Below are positions 34,272 to 42,741 of a DNA stretch of 64,000 nt, in pieces. This stretch comes from CAYOEJ01 sp964403015 (GTDB lineage Bacteria > Actinomycetota > Actinomycetes > Actinomycetales > Actinomycetaceae), in contig CAYOEJ010000001.1 of the NCBI GenBank assembly GCA_964403015.1, positions 1 through 64,000 of the forward strand, read 5' to 3'. Each line of letters starts with the position of its first letter. Position 1 is the first letter of the stretch. A program made the position numbers and the translations under genes. Under the pieces are notes generated by a model. It saw nothing but the letters and a program-made list of their open reading frames with translations. It was not told the origin of the DNA and did not search any database.

Positions 34272-35474
34272 TTAGATTGCCGCGCGCAGTTCATTCACGC
34301 GATTGGTCTGCTCCCAAGTGAAGAACTCGTTGTCGCGGCCAAAGTGACCGTAGGCCGAAGTTGCACCATAAATCGGGCGCAGCAGATCAAGATCCTTGAT
34401 AATTGCGGCTGGGCGTAGATCGAAAACTTCGTTCACAGCGGCCGATATACGCTCAGGATCCACATGGTGGGTATCAAACGTCTCCACGCGAACTGACACT
34501 GGACGAGCCCGACCAATGGCGTAGGCAACCTGGACCTCGCAACGATCAGCGAGACCCGCGGCAACCACATTCTTGGCTACCCAGCGAGCTGCGTAAGCCG
34601 CTGAACGGTCGACCTTCGACGGATCCTTGCCGGAAAAAGCCCCACCACCATGGCGAGCCATGCCACCGTAGGTATCCACGATGATCTTGCGCCCCGTCAA
34701 ACCTGCATCGCCCATGGGCCCGCCGATAACAAACTTGCCGGAGGGATTAACGAGAATCGTCACGTCGTCGTCGGCAAACTCGGGTACATACTCCTGCAAA
34801 ATGGGCATAATGACGTGCTCGGTTATCGCTTCCGTCAACCATTCGAGCGTTACGTCGTCGTCATGCTGTGTCGAAACAACCACCGTGTTGATCCCAGCTG
34901 GGCGATCGTCGGACCCGTAATCGATGGTGACCTGGGTCTTGCCGTCTGGGCGTAGTCCCGGCACGATACCCGCTTTACGAACGTGGGCGAGACGCTCAGC
35001 AAGCCTGTGAGAAAGGAAGATAGGCAGGGGCATGAGGTCCGGCGTCTCATTCGCGGCGTAGCCAAACATGAGTCCCTGGTCGCCAGCGCCCTGCTGGTCC
35101 AACGGATCGATGCCGCTGTCCGAACGAATCTCCAGGGACGTATCCACGGACTGCGCAATATCCGGAGACTGTTGGCCGATCGAGACGGAGACACCGCACG
35201 AGCGTCCGTCGAATCCGATGTCCGACGAGGTATAGCCAATCTCGCACAGAATCTCACGCACGAGTTGGGGAATCTCAACGTATGCGGACGTTGTTACCTC
35301 GCCGACCACGTGAACAAGCCCGGTCGTAATCATCGTCTCGATGGCCACGCGCGCACGAGGATCCTGCTCGAGCATGGCGTCAAGGATTGTGTCCGAAATT
35401 CGGTCACACACCTTGTCAGGATGGCCTTCGGTCACAGATTCTGAAGTAAAAGGTTGTAGGGTCACGTCGTTCAT
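34272..35474 (-). CDS. metK: S-adenosylmethionine synthetase
   Basis: A 400-aa cytosolic tetramer that makes S-adenosylmethionine from methionine and ATP. Diagnostic stretches are TSESVTEGHPDKVCDRISD, the GAGDQGLMFGYA hexapeptide region and GGGAFSGKDPSKVDRSAAY. The ATG at 35474 gives the normal N-terminus; an open frame to 35522 overlaps coaBC and has no similarity. Seven bases separate it from the coaBC stop. Confidence 0.97.
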   Translation of the reverse strand: MNDVTLQPFTSESVTEGHPDKVCDRISDTILDAMLEQDPRARVAIETMITTGLVHVVGEVTTSAYVEIPQLVREILCEIGYTSSDIGFDGRSCGVSVSIGQQSPDIAQSVDTSLEIRSDSGIDPLDQQGAGDQGLMFGYAANETPDLMPLPIFLSHRLAERLAHVRKAGIVPGLRPDGKTQVTIDYGSDDRPAGINTVVVSTQHDDDVTLEWLTEAITEHVIMPILQEYVPEFADDDVTILVNPSGKFVIGGPMGDAGLTGRKIIVDTYGGMARHGGGAFSGKDPSKVDRSAAYAARWVAKNVVAAGLADRCEVQVAYAIGRARPVSVRVETFDTHHVDPERISAAVNEVFDLRPAAIIKDLDLLRPIYGATSAYGHFGRDNEFFTWEQTNRVNELRAAI

Positions 35475-35481
35475 TTCGTGT

Positions 35482-36780
35482 TCAGGCTGGTTCCCCAGCG
35501 TTGTCGTGTGAGATCTGGCCATCGATGAGTTCCATCAGACCACGGGCGACTTCGTCCTTTGTACCAGCATATGTGCCGTGAACATTGCCTTCTTTGTCGA
35601 CGACGGTGAGTTCAGTCTCGACATCTCCGAAGCCTGCATGTTGTCCCACTTGATTGATAGCAATGAGGTCCGCGCCTTTCCGCGCGGCCTTTTCCTTGCC
35701 GTAGTCGATGTACGTCTTTGACGTATCCCCTGTCTCCGCAGCGAAGCCGACGACGATTTGCCGGTCGTGTGGCCGGTGACTTGCAAGGTATTGAAGTATG
35801 TCCGGGTTCTCAATGAGCGTGAGGGTTGTGTCTCCCGCGCGCTTCACCTTGGTTTCGCTTGAAGCAACGCGGTAATCAGACACCGCGGCTGCCATAATGA
35901 TGGCGTCACTCTCGCGCGCCCACGAACCCATCTTTTCTCGGAGATCCAGAGCCGACTCGACATCGTCCACTCGCACGTTTGCATCTATCAGCTGGGCGAC
36001 ACTCGAATCGAGATTTGCCGCTGCGAGGCGTACTTCATAACCGAGTCGGGCTGCGGCATTGGCAATCGCCACACCCATCCGACCCGATGATCGATTAGCA
36101 ATGTATCGAACGGGATCTATCGCCTCGCGCGTACCACCGGCAGAGATCGAAATAATGCCCGCCCGCTGCTCGCCCTCGTGCGCGCGTGCGAACCCGAGGC
36201 TTTCCAGCTCTTTGACCGCGGCAGCGGCGATCTCTTCGGGTTCGACCATCCTGCCCGACCCCGTATCTTTACCGGTCAGTCTGCCCGAATCGGGACCCAG
36301 CAACTTCAGCCCACGGTCGCGAAGAAGCTTCGCATTGGCTTGAGTGGCCGGATTCATCCACATTTCGGTGTGCATTGCGGGGGCAATAAGAATCGGACAG
36401 GTTGCCACAAGCACCGAGGCAGTGAGGAGATTATCTGCTATTCCTGCGGCAATCTTTGCCATGGTGTTCGCTGTCGCTGGCGCGATGACGAACAGGTCAG
36501 CCTCTTGACCGGTACGCACGTGGACCACCTCGTGTGCGTCCTGGGGAACGTCCACGTAGACCGGTCTGCCACTCAACGCTTCCCACGTTGTCTTTCCGAC
36601 CATGCCCAGCGCGGCATGCGTAGGAACGACAGTGACATCCGCGCCCCATCCACGGAGCCGGCGCACCAAAATCGCGCTCTTGTAGGCAGCAATACCGCCC
36701 GTGACGCCAACAAGGACGCGCGGGCGGATATGAGACAAGCCTCCCTGATGGGAGGCTCGCTCAGAAGAATTTACGCTCAT
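35482..36780 (-). CDS. coaBC: Bifunctional phosphopantothenoylcysteine decarboxylase/synthetase
   Basis: A 432-aa fusion enzyme of coenzyme A synthesis. The N-terminal flavoprotein CoaC domain (VGVTGGIAAYKSAILVR, and the catalytic-His motif APAMHTEMWMNPATQ) decarboxylates 4'-phosphopantothenoylcysteine. The C-terminal CoaB domain (SAGGTREAIDPVRYIANRSS, ending in VVGFAAET..KGADLIAINQV) makes that intermediate from CTP and cysteine. Its start overlaps the rpoZ stop by 4 bases. Confidence 0.95.
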   Translation of the reverse strand: MSVNSSERASHQGGLSHIRPRVLVGVTGGIAAYKSAILVRRLRGWGADVTVVPTHAALGMVGKTTWEALSGRPVYVDVPQDAHEVVHVRTGQEADLFVIAPATANTMAKIAAGIADNLLTASVLVATCPILIAPAMHTEMWMNPATQANAKLLRDRGLKLLGPDSGRLTGKDTGSGRMVEPEEIAAAAVKELESLGFARAHEGEQRAGIISISAGGTREAIDPVRYIANRSSGRMGVAIANAAARLGYEVRLAAANLDSSVAQLIDANVRVDDVESALDLREKMGSWARESDAIIMAAAVSDYRVASSETKVKRAGDTTLTLIENPDILQYLASHRPHDRQIVVGFAAETGDTSKTYIDYGKEKAARKGADLIAINQVGQHAGFGDVETELTVVDKEGNVHGTYAGTKDEVARGLMELIDGQISHDNAGEPA

Positions 36781-37046
36781 TCGACGTTTGAGGTGAAGGT
36801 CAGCTTATCCTCGACAACTTCCTCAAGTGCAACGGACAGCGGCTTATCTTCGGGGGCCGAGGCGACAAGCGGGCCAACATTCGTAATGTTGCCATCGCCG
36901 GACTTCATCTCCTGACGGTAGGAATTGATCTGGCGGGCACGGTTGGCGCTGAAGACAGCGAGCGTGTACTTGGAATCGACCTTCTCAAGCAATTCGTCAA
37001 TTGCCGGCGAGGTAATACCCTCTGGATGAGGAGTGGTTCCGAACAT
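36777..37046 (-). CDS. rpoZ: DNA-directed RNA polymerase omega subunit
   Basis: An 89-aa subunit that aids assembly of RNA polymerase. The conserved core is SPAIDELLEKVDSKYTLAVFSANRARQINSY, followed by the PLSVALEEV segment. The gmk-rpoZ-coaBC-metK order is standard for actinobacteria. A 14-bp palindrome (37068-37081) lies between gmk and rpoZ and may be a local regulatory or processing site. Confidence 0.95.
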   Translation of the reverse strand: MFGTTPHPEGITSPAIDELLEKVDSKYTLAVFSANRARQINSYRQEMKSGDGNITNVGPLVASAPEDKPLSVALEEVVEDKLTFTSNVE

Positions 37047-37067
37047 GTGGGCCTCTCAAACTATTCG

Positions 37068-37081
37068 AACGGCTAGCCGTT
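37068..37081. promoter_or_regulatory. 14-bp palindrome between gmk and rpoZ
   Basis: AACGGCTAGCCGTT is self-complementary and lies in the 49-base gap between gmk and rpoZ. There is no following T-run. It could be a processing hairpin or an operator. Confidence 0.25.
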
Positions 37082-37095
37082 TGCGAACTATCATT

Positions 37096-37656
37096 CTACG
37101 CCTCTTGGCGGATTATTTGCAGTAGCTCGTCGGTGGCTTGTGCCACTGTAGTGTTGACAACGATGTAGTCAAACTCGGGTTCAGCAGCAAGTTCCACACG
37201 AGCCGTCTGTAACCTGCGCTCCTGTTCTTCGGCTGATTCGGTGCCGCGGCCGCGAAGACGCTCAAGAAGATCTTCCCACGACGGTGGAGCGATAAAAATT
37301 TGCGTGGCCTCGGGCATCGACTCTCGCACCTGACGAGCTCCCGCGAGATCCAGCTCCAGCACCACCGTTTTGCCCGCATTAAGCGCCTCTAGCACAGGCT
37401 GCCGAGGCGTACCGTATCTGTGGAGTCCGTGCACAAGCGCCCATTCGAGCATCTGTCCGGATTCAACAAGCCCGTCAAATTCGGCATCAGACACGAAGAA
37501 GTAGCTTTCACCATCGACCTCTCCGGGACGCGGTGCGCGCGTCGTCGCAGAGACGGAGTACCAGCACTCCGGCGCTTGTATGAAGAGTTCACGAAGAACG
37601 GTTCCTTTGCCGACGGCGGTCGGACCGGAAATGACGTAGGCGCGGGGTTTGTCCAT
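37096..37656 (-). CDS. gmk: Guanylate kinase
   Basis: A 186-aa kinase that converts GMP to GDP. The P-loop reads SGPTAVGKGT (7-16), followed by the GMP-binding TTRAPRPGEVDGESYFFVSD and GTPRQPVLEALNAGKTVVLELDLAGARQV. The ATG at 37656 is used because family similarity begins at MDKPRAYVISGP; the upstream extension covers a terminator. It lies downstream of mihF, the usual actinobacterial neighbour. Confidence 0.95.
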   Translation of the reverse strand: MDKPRAYVISGPTAVGKGTVLRELFIQAPECWYSVSATTRAPRPGEVDGESYFFVSDAEFDGLVESGQMLEWALVHGLHRYGTPRQPVLEALNAGKTVVLELDLAGARQVRESMPEATQIFIAPPSWEDLLERLRGRGTESAEEQERRLQTARVELAAEPEFDYIVVNTTVAQATDELLQIIRQEA

Positions 37657-37690
37657 GCGCTCATGTTGCCAGAAATTACGGTGAAACCAA

Positions 37691-37724
37691 AAGAAGGACG
37701 ACACCAACCGGTACCGTCCTTCTT
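37691..37724 (-). terminator. Rho-independent terminator after mihF
   Basis: AGAAGGACG pairs with CGTCCTTCT around a 14-base loop. On the minus strand TTTTGG follows. It separates mihF from gmk, though partial read-through into gmk is possible. Confidence 0.75.
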
Positions 37725-37737
37725 TGTTGGCTGCTAT

Positions 37738-38049
37738 TTAGCCAAAGAGCGCGATGAGCGCTTCGCGCTGGTGAGGGCCGAGACCCGCTACGCGACGCGA
37801 TTCAGAAATGCCAACCTGCTCCATAATCGACTTGCTCTTGGCCTGCCCAACGCCCGGAAGGGAGTTCAGCAGTGCGGTGACCTTGAGCTTGCCAACGATG
37901 TCGTCGTCCTTGGCTTTCTTCAGAACTTCCGAAAGCTGAACGTCGCCAGCTTTGAGTTCCTTCTTTAAAGCTGCGCGCTTTTGACGTGCAACAGCAGCCT
38001 TCTCCAGGGCTGCAGCACGCTGCTCTGGAGTTAAATTGGGAAGTGCCAT
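37738..38049 (-). CDS. mihF: Actinobacterial integration host factor
   Basis: A 103-aa nucleoid-associated DNA-binding protein of the mIHF type, unrelated to proteobacterial IHF. The C-terminal helix-two-turn-helix domain is clear (KLKVTALLNSLPGVGQAKSKSIMEQVGIS, then RRVAGLGPHQREALIALF), preceded by an Ala/Lys-rich helix. A GGAGA lies ahead of the start and TATAAA about 25 bases upstream may be its -10 box. It is followed by a terminator and gmk. Confidence 0.93.
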   Translation of the reverse strand: MALPNLTPEQRAAALEKAAVARQKRAALKKELKAGDVQLSEVLKKAKDDDIVGKLKVTALLNSLPGVGQAKSKSIMEQVGISESRRVAGLGPHQREALIALFG

Positions 38050-38214
38050 ACGGGTCTCCTATTCCTCGCCTTTTATAGTGTCCCAATCATCCTAATTGGA
38101 TGACCTGCGGTTCCGTATCGCAAATTCGCAGTTAAGGACGATTGTTTAAGAACTACGCGTATTAGCGCAGGTCAGAGCGGTATCGCCTTAGAGACACGTA
38201 AGGGCGGCGTGTCC

Positions 38215-39054
38215 TCAACTATCGGAAAGTGTGTCCCTCACCTGCGAATTTACTGCCACCACAGCGCTCTTCAGATCATCTGGCCCCGGCCCCTGGCCAA
38301 GAACCCCACGCGAAACGGACGCCAATACGCGTCGCCGCGCCCCGCCGAAGGCGACCAAATCCGCGGCGGTAGCGCCCTGCGCGCCCAATCCCGGAGCGAG
38401 AAAAAGCCCATTAAACGAACTCAGTCGAATGTCCAAGCGGGCGGCCGCATCTCCCACTGTCGCACCAACCACGAGACCCAGCGGTCCCGGACTAGTGTCA
38501 GAGACAGCCTCATTCATGTCGAAAACACTATCGAGAACTATTTTGGCTACGGAAGGTTCACCAACATGCTGAATCTGAGGGCCTTCGGAATTGGATGTGA
38601 GTCCGAGAAAGTACAACCCGCGATCATGGTGTGCTGCATAACGCGCAGTTGGTAGCAAGGAGTCAGGACCCAGATACGGAGACACGGTTATAGCGTCCGC
38701 ACGAAGCGTACTGTCTGGTGACAGGTATGCCTGCGCGTAACCTTCCATCGTCGATCCAATATCGCCGCGCTTAACATCGAGTATCGACAAGATGTCCATC
38801 GACCGCATGGCATCAAGCACCTCTTCGAGCACCGCGATCCCTGCCGAGCCGTGACGCTCGTAAAATGCGGACTGGGGCTTCACAGCCGCAACATATGGAC
38901 CGACCGCCTCGATAAGCCGCAGTGAGAATTCCCGAAGCCCAGCGACGTCGTCGGCAAGTCCCCACACACGCAGGAGGCTTGCATGTGGATCAATCCCCAC
39001 GCAAAGCGGGCCGTTCCGTCTCATCGCCTCGAACTGACGAAGTCCGTAGCTCAC
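38215..39054 (-). CDS. pyrF: Orotidine 5'-phosphate decarboxylase (type 2)
   Basis: A 279-aa decarboxylase of the last UMP step. The actinobacterial type-2 signature LCVGIDPHASLL, the catalytic SILDVKRGDIGSTMEGYA and the later FLAPGLGAQGAT phosphate loop are visible. The GTG at 39054 overlaps the carB stop by 4 bases and fits the family N-terminus; the open frame further upstream is inside carB. It is the last gene of the pyr operon. A weak hairpin (38193-38213) lies behind it. Confidence 0.93.
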   Translation of the reverse strand: MSYGLRQFEAMRRNGPLCVGIDPHASLLRVWGLADDVAGLREFSLRLIEAVGPYVAAVKPQSAFYERHGSAGIAVLEEVLDAMRSMDILSILDVKRGDIGSTMEGYAQAYLSPDSTLRADAITVSPYLGPDSLLPTARYAAHHDRGLYFLGLTSNSEGPQIQHVGEPSVAKIVLDSVFDMNEAVSDTSPGPLGLVVGATVGDAAARLDIRLSSFNGLFLAPGLGAQGATAADLVAFGGARRRVLASVSRGVLGQGPGPDDLKSAVVAVNSQVRDTLSDS

Positions 39055-42000
39055 AGCGCACGCTCCGCGTCGCGGCTCTGCAACGTCACCACGTCGAAGT
39101 CGCACTCTCGCGCAACCTTAATCGCTTGAACGGCAGCGCCGAATTGTGCGACGGTGGTCATGATGGGCAAGTCAGCCGCGGTCGTCGCCGCGCGAATGGA
39201 ATATCCATCAGCTCGCGTTCCTCGACCTCCTGGCGTATTGACGACCATATCGATGTCTCCTGACGAAATAAGGTCGACGACGGTGTGGTCGCTGTCGTTG
39301 GCAACTTCGGACAGCTTCGAAACCCTGGTGGAAGGTATGCCGTAACGGCCAAGGACGGAGGCGGTTCCGGCAGTTGCATAGACTGTAAAGTCCATGTCGA
39401 CGAGTTGCTGGACCGGGAAGATGATCGCGCCCTTGTCCGGGTCGTTCACCGAGACGAACACCCGTCCGCTCTTCGGCAGGCCGCCGTATGCGGCTGCTTG
39501 CGATTTTGCGAATGCGAGTGGGAAGGTCTCATCAAAACCCATGACTTCACCCGTAGAACGCATCTCCGGTCCAAGCACCGTATCGACAACGTGGCCTTCC
39601 TTAGTGAGGAATCGCTTGAACGGCAAGACCGCTTCCTTGACCGCAATGGGTCCGTCGGTTTCCTTACGCGCATCATGCTCGGGCAGCAATCCAGTCTCGC
39701 GAAGCTGGCTGAGACTCTCCCCCATCATCACTCGAGTCGCCGCCTGAGCAAGCTTGATTCCGGCAGCCTTAGAAACAAACGGAACTGTGCGCGAGGCACG
39801 GGGATTAGCTTCGATCACGTAAAGAACGTTCGATTGGAGTGCGAATTGGATGTTGACCAGCCCGCGAACACCTACGCCTTGGGCAATCGCGAAAGTTGCC
39901 TCGTAGATGCGGGCAATGAGTGATTCCGAGAGCGTGAGTGGCGGCATCACACACGCGGAGTCTCCAGAGTGAATTCCGGCCTCCTCGATGTGCTCCATAA
40001 TCCCGCCGAGGAACAGTTCCTCGCCATCGAATATGGCGTCCACGTCGATCTCAATCGCATCGTCCAAGAAGCGGTCGATGAGAAGTGGCGAGGCACTGCG
40101 CGACGCATCGGTTTTCTCAGATTCCCGGCGCGATAGGTAATCCTCGAGCTGCGCGCGCGAGTAGACGATCTCCATCCCGCGTCCGCCTAGGACGTACGAT
40201 GGGCGCACGAGGACGGGGTAGCCAATGGCATCAGCAACCTCTAAAGCCTGCTGGTCATAGAGCGCCGTTCCGAATTCGGGTGCGGCCAGACGTGCGTCCG
40301 CTAGAACCGAACCGAAGAGCGACCTATCCTCCGCCGCGTCAATAGCCGAAGGAGACGTGCCCACCATGGGTAACCCGGCAGCCTCAAGGGCCTTTGCAAG
40401 CGACAGCGGTGTTTGTCCGCCGAGCTGGACGATGACACCGGCGATAGGCCCAGCGGCCAGTTCGGCGCGGTACACCTCGAGGACGTCTTCGAGCGTGAGT
40501 GGCTCAAAATACAGGCGATCTGAAACGTCGTAGTCCGTGGAGACCGTCTCTGGGTTGCAGTTGATCATGATCGTTTCATAGTCACCACGCAGAGCGAAGG
40601 TTGCTTGGACACAGGAATAGTCAAACTCAAGCCCTTGGCCGATACGGTTAGGCCCGGACCCGAGAATCATCACCGCCGGCTTAGCTCGCTTGGTAACTTC
40701 AGTTTCTTGGTCGTAGGTCGAATACATGTAGGGCGTGTCCGCCTCAGATGCCGCGCCGCAGGTGTCTACCCGTTTAAAGACGGGATGGAGTCGATACGCC
40801 CAGCGAATTTCACGGACCGTCTCTTCGCCGATCCCACGAAGTTCAGCAATTTGCTGATCAGAGAACCCATGCCGCTTTGCCGTCCGCAGGAGCTCCACAG
40901 ACAGGCCGGGCGCCTCCTGCACCTGACGCGCTACCTCGTTGATCAACACCAACTGATCCGTAAACAGTGGGTCGATCGAGGTTGCAGCAAAGACATCTTC
41001 CGCGGTTGCTCCCCCACGCAGAGCCTGCTGGACTTCGATGAGCCTACCCTCGGTTGGGGTCGCGGCCGCTTCAAGAAGACGTTTGGCATCGTCGTCACTC
41101 ACAGTACCGCGCCAGTGGAATGCTGAACCCTTCTTGTCGATGGACCTCATGGCTTTTTGGAGCGCCTCGGTAAAATTCCGGCCCAGAGCCATGGCTTCGC
41201 CCACCGACTTCATGGCCGTTGTGAGCGTGGGATCCGCAGCGGGGAACTTCTCAAATGCGAAGCGCGGCACCTTTACAACGACGTAATCAATCGCTGGATC
41301 ACCGGCCGAGAGCGGCACTCCTGTAATGTCGTTGTCAATCTCATCGAGTGTGTAACCCACGGCGAGCTTCGTCGTAATCTTCGCGATTGGCACACCGGTC
41401 GCCTTGGATGCCAGCGCTGATGAGCGCGAGACGCGCGGATTCATTTCAATCACGATCACGCGGCCGGTGGCAGGGTCAATGGCGTACTGGAGGTTACACC
41501 CGCCCGAATCGAGGCCAACCTCGCGCACGATCCTTGCGGAAATGTCGCGGAGCTCCCGGTATTCGCGATCGGTCAAAGTAAGCGCCGGTGCCACGGTAAT
41601 CGAGTCACCAGTGTGTACGCCCACGGGGTCCACATTTTCAATCGAGCAAACGACAATGACGTTGTCCGCCGTGTCGCGAATTATCTCGATTTCGAGTTCT
41701 TTCCACCCGAGGATGGATTCTTCGAGAAGAACCTCGGCCGTATGGGAGTAGTGCAGCCCCGCACCAACAATCCGATCGAGTTCGGTCTGGTTCCGCGCAA
41801 GTCCTGAGCCAAGGCCACCCATCGTGAACGACGGGCGTACGACGAGCGGATAGCCCAGCTGGTCTGCTGCTTCGTGGCACTCTTGTAGGGTATGCGCAAT
41901 ATAGGAGCGTGCAGATTCGGCGCCGCACCGTTCCACAACCTCCTTGAACTCCTCGCGGTTCTCGCCCTTACGAATGGCGTTAATGTTTGCGCCAAGAACC

Positions 42001-42341
42001 TCGACGTCATATCTTTCCAGCACACCGGCATCGTGAAGTGCCATAGCGGTGTTGAGAGCGGTCTGGCCGCCGAGCGTGGCGAGGAGTGCGTCAGGGCGCT
42101 CCTTTTCAATGATTGACTCAACCACATCCACTGTAATTGGCTCTACATAGGTGGCGTCTGCAAGATCGGGATCGGTCATGATCGTTGCGGGATTCGAGTT
42201 CACAAGAATGACTCGGAAGCCCTCCTGCTTTAGAACACGGCATGCCTGAGTCCCGGAGTAGTCAAACTCGCACGCCTGACCGATGACGATGGGACCCGAG
42301 CCGATGACGAGGATCGAGGAAATATCGGTTCTTCTTGGCAT
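39051..42341 (-). CDS. carB: Carbamoyl-phosphate synthase large subunit
   Basis: A full-length 1096-aa synthetase with two homologous ATP-grasp halves and a C-terminal MGS-like allosteric domain. Both halves keep their motifs: GSGPIVIGQACEFDYSG and EMNPRVSRSSALASKATG in the first, GSGPNRIGQGLEFDYSC and EANPRASRTVPFVSKAAG in the second. It makes carbamoyl phosphate from bicarbonate, ammonia and two ATP; the ammonia is normally delivered by CarA. The adjacent carA here lacks its glutaminase domain, so free ammonia or another glutaminase must supply nitrogen. The start at 42341 follows a GAGGAG located in the carA tail. Confidence 0.96.
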   Translation of the reverse strand: MPRRTDISSILVIGSGPIVIGQACEFDYSGTQACRVLKQEGFRVILVNSNPATIMTDPDLADATYVEPITVDVVESIIEKERPDALLATLGGQTALNTAMALHDAGVLERYDVEVLGANINAIRKGENREEFKEVVERCGAESARSYIAHTLQECHEAADQLGYPLVVRPSFTMGGLGSGLARNQTELDRIVGAGLHYSHTAEVLLEESILGWKELEIEIIRDTADNVIVVCSIENVDPVGVHTGDSITVAPALTLTDREYRELRDISARIVREVGLDSGGCNLQYAIDPATGRVIVIEMNPRVSRSSALASKATGVPIAKITTKLAVGYTLDEIDNDITGVPLSAGDPAIDYVVVKVPRFAFEKFPAADPTLTTAMKSVGEAMALGRNFTEALQKAMRSIDKKGSAFHWRGTVSDDDAKRLLEAAATPTEGRLIEVQQALRGGATAEDVFAATSIDPLFTDQLVLINEVARQVQEAPGLSVELLRTAKRHGFSDQQIAELRGIGEETVREIRWAYRLHPVFKRVDTCGAASEADTPYMYSTYDQETEVTKRAKPAVMILGSGPNRIGQGLEFDYSCVQATFALRGDYETIMINCNPETVSTDYDVSDRLYFEPLTLEDVLEVYRAELAAGPIAGVIVQLGGQTPLSLAKALEAAGLPMVGTSPSAIDAAEDRSLFGSVLADARLAAPEFGTALYDQQALEVADAIGYPVLVRPSYVLGGRGMEIVYSRAQLEDYLSRRESEKTDASRSASPLLIDRFLDDAIEIDVDAIFDGEELFLGGIMEHIEEAGIHSGDSACVMPPLTLSESLIARIYEATFAIAQGVGVRGLVNIQFALQSNVLYVIEANPRASRTVPFVSKAAGIKLAQAATRVMMGESLSQLRETGLLPEHDARKETDGPIAVKEAVLPFKRFLTKEGHVVDTVLGPEMRSTGEVMGFDETFPLAFAKSQAAAYGGLPKSGRVFVSVNDPDKGAIIFPVQQLVDMDFTVYATAGTASVLGRYGIPSTRVSKLSEVANDSDHTVVDLISSGDIDMVVNTPGGRGTRADGYSIRAATTAADLPIMTTVAQFGAAVQAIKVARECDFDVVTLQSRDAERAL

Positions 42342-42342
42342 A

Positions 42343-42741
42343 TCAGTTCTCCTCGTTCGTCACAGTGGCGCGAATACCGCCTCGAGCGCGGTGTGCAATC
42401 GCACGCGTATCAACGTCATACACTCCTACAACACCCATCTGAACCAGCCAGTCCGCAAACTCTTCCTGTTTCCGATGGCTCGAAGCGCGTGGGGTCGGAT
42501 CGCGAACAATGATCCCACTTGCTGTAGATCCGGAAATGGAATCCTCGTGGTTGATTCCCGTGTTGCCAATATGTGGAGCGGTAAAAAGAATAATCTTCGA
42601 AGCATTGGCTGGGTCTGTGATTGCCTCTTGGTAACCCGTTGGGCTCGTCCACGTCACCACATCGCCACTGGCAGTTCCTTCTGCTCCGAAACCGCACCCA
42701 TCAAAAACAGTGCCATCATCTAGCCGTACGTGTGCTCTCAT
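42343..42741 (-). CDS. carA: Carbamoyl-phosphate synthase small subunit, N-terminal domain only
   Basis: A 132-aa product matching only the first domain of CarA: LDDGTVFDGCGFGAEG, TGYQEAITDP, PHIGNTGINHEDS, IIVRDPTPRASSHR and GVYDVDTRAIAHRARGGIRA. Normal CarA is about 370-400 aa; the class I glutamine amidotransferase domain with its Cys-His-Glu triad is wholly missing. The frame ends TNEEN-stop, and carB starts one base later, with its GAGGAG lying in the last carA codons. This is a clean junction, not a frameshift with leftover sequence. The start overlaps the pyrC stop by 4 bases. The retained domain normally contacts CarB, so it may still be functional there. Confidence 0.9.
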   Translation of the reverse strand: MRAHVRLDDGTVFDGCGFGAEGTASGDVVTWTSPTGYQEAITDPANASKIILFTAPHIGNTGINHEDSISGSTASGIIVRDPTPRASSHRKQEEFADWLVQMGVVGVYDVDTRAIAHRARGGIRATVTNEEN

